From Tepidimicrobium sp. (GTDB lineage: Bacteria > Bacillota > Clostridia > Tissierellales > Tepidimicrobiaceae), in NCBI GenBank assembly GCA_012839395.1, contig DUNJ01000039.1:1-8143 (forward strand): a DNA stretch of 8,143 nucleotides, given 5' to 3'. A model generated the notes under the pieces. It searched no databases, was not told where the DNA came from, and saw nothing but the letters and a program-made list of their open reading frames with translations. Positions 5,851 to 8,143 of the stretch are shown here, one piece after another (positions within the stretch are counted from its first letter, which is position 1; the number at the start of each line of letters is the position of its first letter). A program made the position numbers and the translations under genes.

Positions 5851-7432
5851 ACTGATTATCGATTCTATTTAGCTTGCTTAAATCCACCGAATATATTATA
5901 TTATGCTTATCTTTATCCATAGGGGGAGATATATCGATATAGGCTCGAGTCTTCTCCTGATCGTAGAAAACTTTGTCGCTATTTATGGTTGCCAAGGATT
6001 CGGTGGTCTTTTCAGATAGATTATATCTAGTCAGTATATAGTCGTTATTGCAGGAATTTTTCTTGGTCAATATTATATTATTATTATCCAATTTAAAGTA
6101 ATTAGTTATGCTATATTCCAAATCCTTATATTCCACCTCTTCGTCTTTATTGCATATATGGAGCACATTCTTATCTTCCTTATCTACATTCTTTAGGTAG
6201 GCTATGCTTCCATCCTCTAAAAAAGTAGCCTGGAACCCTACTCCTATATTTTGAAGCTCTTTTCCGTTTTTTGTCGTATATATATTCTTGTTCATAAGGG
6301 TTTCATCATATTCCACTAGCAATATCTTGTCGCCCTCTATGTCGAAAGATTCTATATTCTTATCTATGTAGAGCTTACGGGATGATTTTTTCCCATCTAC
6401 ATCATATTGGAATAATGTAGTTTCAGAATCATCCACATTCATAAAATAGAGGCTACCACCATCCGTCCATTTCATCAGCTTAGGATTTAAGCTATTTGCT
6501 GGCGTAATCTTGTAGGCCATTTCATCCGATATGGAGGCCATATATATATCCGATTTGGTTTCATTGGCCTCTATAAAGGATATATGCTGGTGATTTGGAC
6601 TGAATAGGGCAGATTGTATACTATATCTAGATATATATATGTTCCTTTTCCTCCCTGTCTCCACATCGTAGATCCATAGGCTATCGTATTCATCTTCCCC
6701 CTTCTTATGCTTTTGCTTATAGAGTAAGGCTTTATTGGGTATACAATCCAATAGGATACCTTCGTCTATATAGGTGGATATATTTTCCTTGGTGGATTCG
6801 ATTATATCCCCTGTATCCGCATCCACCACTATATCTAAGTTAACCAGCGAAAAGTTGGAATCTTCGGTATTGAATACGTTGCTAAAGGATATATTCCATA
6901 TTAAGCTATCTTTCAACCTAGTTAGCTCTATTGAGGGGGCTGAAGTTGGCTCTATCTTAAGATCTGAATACACTTTATTTAAAATTTGATTCTTATCCAA
7001 TTTCAAAGGTATAGGCTTATAGTTTTGGCTAACTATATTAAAATGTAATTCATCCAAATTTTTGACCAGTGGATCATCGATCTCAATCAGTATTTGAGGT
7101 GTAGATAGCTGCTTCTTCTCCTTATTGGTCAAATTGCGTATATATATGTTGATCTCGTTGCCAGCTTTTGTGATCTTATCTATTGTAACACCAGAACTTT
7201 CCAAAAGACCTGGTGAAACCAATAGCCTTAGATGGGATCCCTTTTTAAGTACCTCCGTATTGGGGGATAAAGATTGGTATCCTTTGGATAATACAATTTT
7301 TTTGATCTCATAATCTATAAATTCTTCCTCCACATCCTCTGCAGTTGGCGGTTCTGCCTGGTCCTTAGCACTACATGCCAGCACAGTAGCCGATAAGATT
7401 ATGAGGATGGAGAGGAACAATATTTTTTTCAT
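5849..7432 (-). CDS. Putative lipoprotein with PepSY-like motif and C-terminal beta-propeller, function unknown
   Basis: The 527-residue protein starts MKKILFLSIL and has a lipobox-like VLAC with Cys20, so it is probably exported and lipid-anchored. Leu at -2 makes the lipobox slightly atypical. Residues 21-45 are an acidic tether. Residues about 45-225 are beta-rich, ending in VVDADTGDIIE (202-212), which resembles the final strand of PepSY-type domains. Residues about 225-523 show six or seven degenerate units of about 40 residues, each with a strand ending near YD..G or a similar turn, then a strand resembling 'lxFspdgxxIsfi' (for example 275-288, 319-332, 362-374, 402-414). This is the style of TolB/WD40-like propellers. 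I do not recognise a named family or catalytic residues. It is convergent with minJ and divergent from uvrB, so it is a one-gene unit. AAGGAGG (7441-7447), 8 bases before the ATG, decides the start; an upstream in-frame ATG at 7483 has no such site. A sensor or protein-binding role is only a guess. Confidence 0.85.
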   Translation of the reverse strand: MKKILFLSILIILSATVLACSAKDQAEPPTAEDVEEEFIDYEIKKIVLSKGYQSLSPNTEVLKKGSHLRLLVSPGLLESSGVTIDKITKAGNEINIYIRNLTNKEKKQLSTPQILIEIDDPLVKNLDELHFNIVSQNYKPIPLKLDKNQILNKVYSDLKIEPTSAPSIELTRLKDSLIWNISFSNVFNTEDSNFSLVNLDIVVDADTGDIIESTKENISTYIDEGILLDCIPNKALLYKQKHKKGEDEYDSLWIYDVETGRKRNIYISRYSIQSALFSPNHQHISFIEANETKSDIYMASISDEMAYKITPANSLNPKLMKWTDGGSLYFMNVDDSETTLFQYDVDGKKSSRKLYIDKNIESFDIEGDKILLVEYDETLMNKNIYTTKNGKELQNIGVGFQATFLEDGSIAYLKNVDKEDKNVLHICNKDEEVEYKDLEYSITNYFKLDNNNIILTKKNSCNNDYILTRYNLSEKTTESLATINSDKVFYDQEKTRAYIDISPPMDKDKHNIIYSVDLSKLNRIDNQ

Positions 7433-7456
7433 TAGTAATTCCTCCTTCAATATCAG

Positions 7457-7483
7457 TTTATAATATAAGGGGAAATTGTTCAA
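7457..7483 (-). promoter_or_regulatory. Candidate promoter for the lipoprotein gene
   Basis: On the minus strand TTGAAC (7483-7478) is followed by TATAAA (7462-7457) with a short 15-base spacer. The implied start near 7450 leaves only a few bases before the AAGGAGG Shine-Dalgarno (7447-7441). The short spacer and leader make this tentative, but no better pair was found between the two divergent genes. Confidence 0.4.
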
Positions 7484-7504
7484 CAGGTTTTACAACAAAA
7501 AGTT

Positions 7505-7532
7505 TTGACAATAGCTCAAAATATACTATAAT
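7505..7532 (+). promoter_or_regulatory. Consensus sigma-A promoter of uvrB
   Basis: A perfect TTGACA (7505-7510) and a perfect TATAAT (7527-7532) are separated by 16 bases, one shorter than ideal. Transcription should begin near 7539. This is the strongest promoter in the window, and the LexA-type box immediately downstream suggests it is held down by repression. Confidence 0.85.
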
Positions 7533-7547
7533 TAAATAGTAGAATGG

Positions 7548-7559
7548 GAACGAATGTTT
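7548..7559 (+). promoter_or_regulatory. LexA/DinR SOS box in the uvrB leader
   Basis: GAACGAATGTTT matches the Gram-positive DinR/LexA pattern GAAC-RNRY-GTTY at every defined position. It lies about 10-20 bases downstream of the predicted uvrB transcription start, between promoter and Shine-Dalgarno, where a bound repressor would block the polymerase. uvrB is a well-known SOS target in Firmicutes, so sequence and context agree. Confidence 0.78.
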
Positions 7560-7576
7560 AACACGAGGTGAAATCT

Positions 7577-8143
7577 ATGGGTAGATTTAAAGTAGAATCT
7601 AGCTTTAAGCCTACGGGGGATCAACCCCAGGCGATAGATAGATTATCAAAGGGCATATTGGATAACCTTAAAGGTCAAACCCTATTGGGAGTGACCGGGT
7701 CTGGTAAAACTTTTACCATGGCCAATATAATAGAGAGGGTGCAAAAACCCACCCTTATTATTGCTCATAACAAGACTCTGGCATACCAATTGGCTAGCGA
7801 ATTTAAGGAGTTCTTTCCCAATAACGCAGTGGAATATTTTGTATCCTACTACGACTACTATCAGCCGGAGGCATATGTACCTCAAACCGATACCTATATC
7901 GAAAAGGATGCTGCAATAAATGATGAAATAGATAAGCTAAGGCACTCGGCTACCGCTGCGCTATTTGAAAGGAGAGATGTTATAATAGTATCCAGCGTAT
8001 CCTGTATATATGGATTAGGAGACCCTATCGATTATGAAAACCTGGTGGTATCTTTAAGGCCGGGTATGATTAAGGATAGGGATGAGGTGATGAGAAAGCT
8101 TATCGATATACAGTATATGCGGAACGACTTAAACTTTATCCGA
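7577..8143 (+). CDS. uvrB: Excinuclease ABC subunit UvrB, N-terminal part (open at the right edge)
   Basis: The frame runs from ATG 7577 for 189 codons to the window edge without a stop; full UvrB is about 650-670 residues, so roughly 70% is missing. The start MGRFKVESSFKPTGDQPQAI is the canonical UvrB N-terminus. Walker A is GVTGSGKT (38-45), followed by IIAHNKTLAYQLASEF (61-76). The damage-probing beta-hairpin region begins at YFVSYYDYYQPEAYVP (87-102), with TDTYIEKDAAINDEID (104-119), and VSSVSCIYGLGDP (138-150) is also typical. UvrB receives damaged DNA from UvrA, verifies the lesion with its hairpin and recruits UvrC for dual incision. GAGGTG (7565-7570) lies 6 bases before the ATG. A consensus promoter and an SOS box precede it. 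uvrA usually follows in Firmicutes but is outside the window. Confidence 0.97.
   Translation, partial: MGRFKVESSFKPTGDQPQAIDRLSKGILDNLKGQTLLGVTGSGKTFTMANIIERVQKPTLIIAHNKTLAYQLASEFKEFFPNNAVEYFVSYYDYYQPEAYVPQTDTYIEKDAAINDEIDKLRHSATAALFERRDVIIVSSVSCIYGLGDPIDYENLVVSLRPGMIKDRDEVMRKLIDIQYMRNDLNFIR

Noticed and set aside
7682..7885. Minus-strand open frame of 67 codons inside uvrB
   Set aside because: Antisense to the Walker A and beta-hairpin region of UvrB, which is one of the most conserved parts of the window.

Overview
The window looks like chromosomal DNA from a low-GC, Gram-positive-type bacterium, most likely a member of the Clostridia in the broad sense. The base composition is AT-rich. 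Ile is mostly ATA and Arg mostly AGA/AGG. Shine-Dalgarno sequences are strong (AGGAGG, GAGGTG), several starts are TTG or GTG, and the protein families have their closest remembered relatives in Firmicutes. The genus cannot be fixed from this sequence. Nothing suggests a mobile element, phage, CRISPR array or plasmid; this is a conserved housekeeping neighbourhood.

Layout. (1) Positions 1-221, minus strand: the N-terminal 73 codons of 5-formyltetrahydrofolate cyclo-ligase, running off the left edge. (2) 222-420: a divergent intergenic region with a good sigma-A -10 for the folate gene. (3) 421-3230, plus strand: ftsE, ftsX and a secreted coiled-coil/M23 peptidoglycan hydrolase, tightly packed as one operon and closed by a hairpin terminator at 3253-3292. 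(4) 3345-5825, plus strand: an extended -10 promoter followed by a CtpA/CtpB-type S41 protease and a multi-pass membrane protein with a C-terminal PDZ domain, in the chromosomal position of Bacillus subtilis MinJ. (5) 5825-5850: a perfect bidirectional terminator overlapping both convergent stop codons. (6) 5849-7432, minus strand: a lipoprotein with a PepSY-like strand motif and a probable C-terminal beta-propeller, function unknown. (7) 7433-7576: a divergent intergenic region with a consensus sigma-A promoter and a LexA/DinR box. (8) 7577-8143, plus strand: the first 189 codons of uvrB, open at the right edge.

How the genes work together. FtsE (ATPase) and FtsX (membrane subunit) form the type VII ABC mechanotransmitter that switches on peptidoglycan hydrolases during division or elongation. 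The adjacent secreted protein has a PcsB/EnvC-like coiled coil joined by a Gly/Ser linker to an M23 domain with an intact zinc site, so it is the obvious FtsEX-controlled hydrolase. The next unit pairs a PDZ-gated processing protease with a PDZ membrane protein of the MinJ type. The order ftsE-ftsX-(hydrolase)-ctpB-minJ-uvrB matches, from memory, the B. subtilis ftsEX...ctpB...minJ...uvrB region. The lipoprotein gene sits inverted between minJ and uvrB and is the least explained gene. uvrB begins the nucleotide excision repair block and appears SOS-regulated.

I do not see a clear previously undescribed multi-gene system. The best candidates for novelty are the propeller lipoprotein, the M23-type partner of FtsEX, and the inverted-repeat elements in the intergenic regions.
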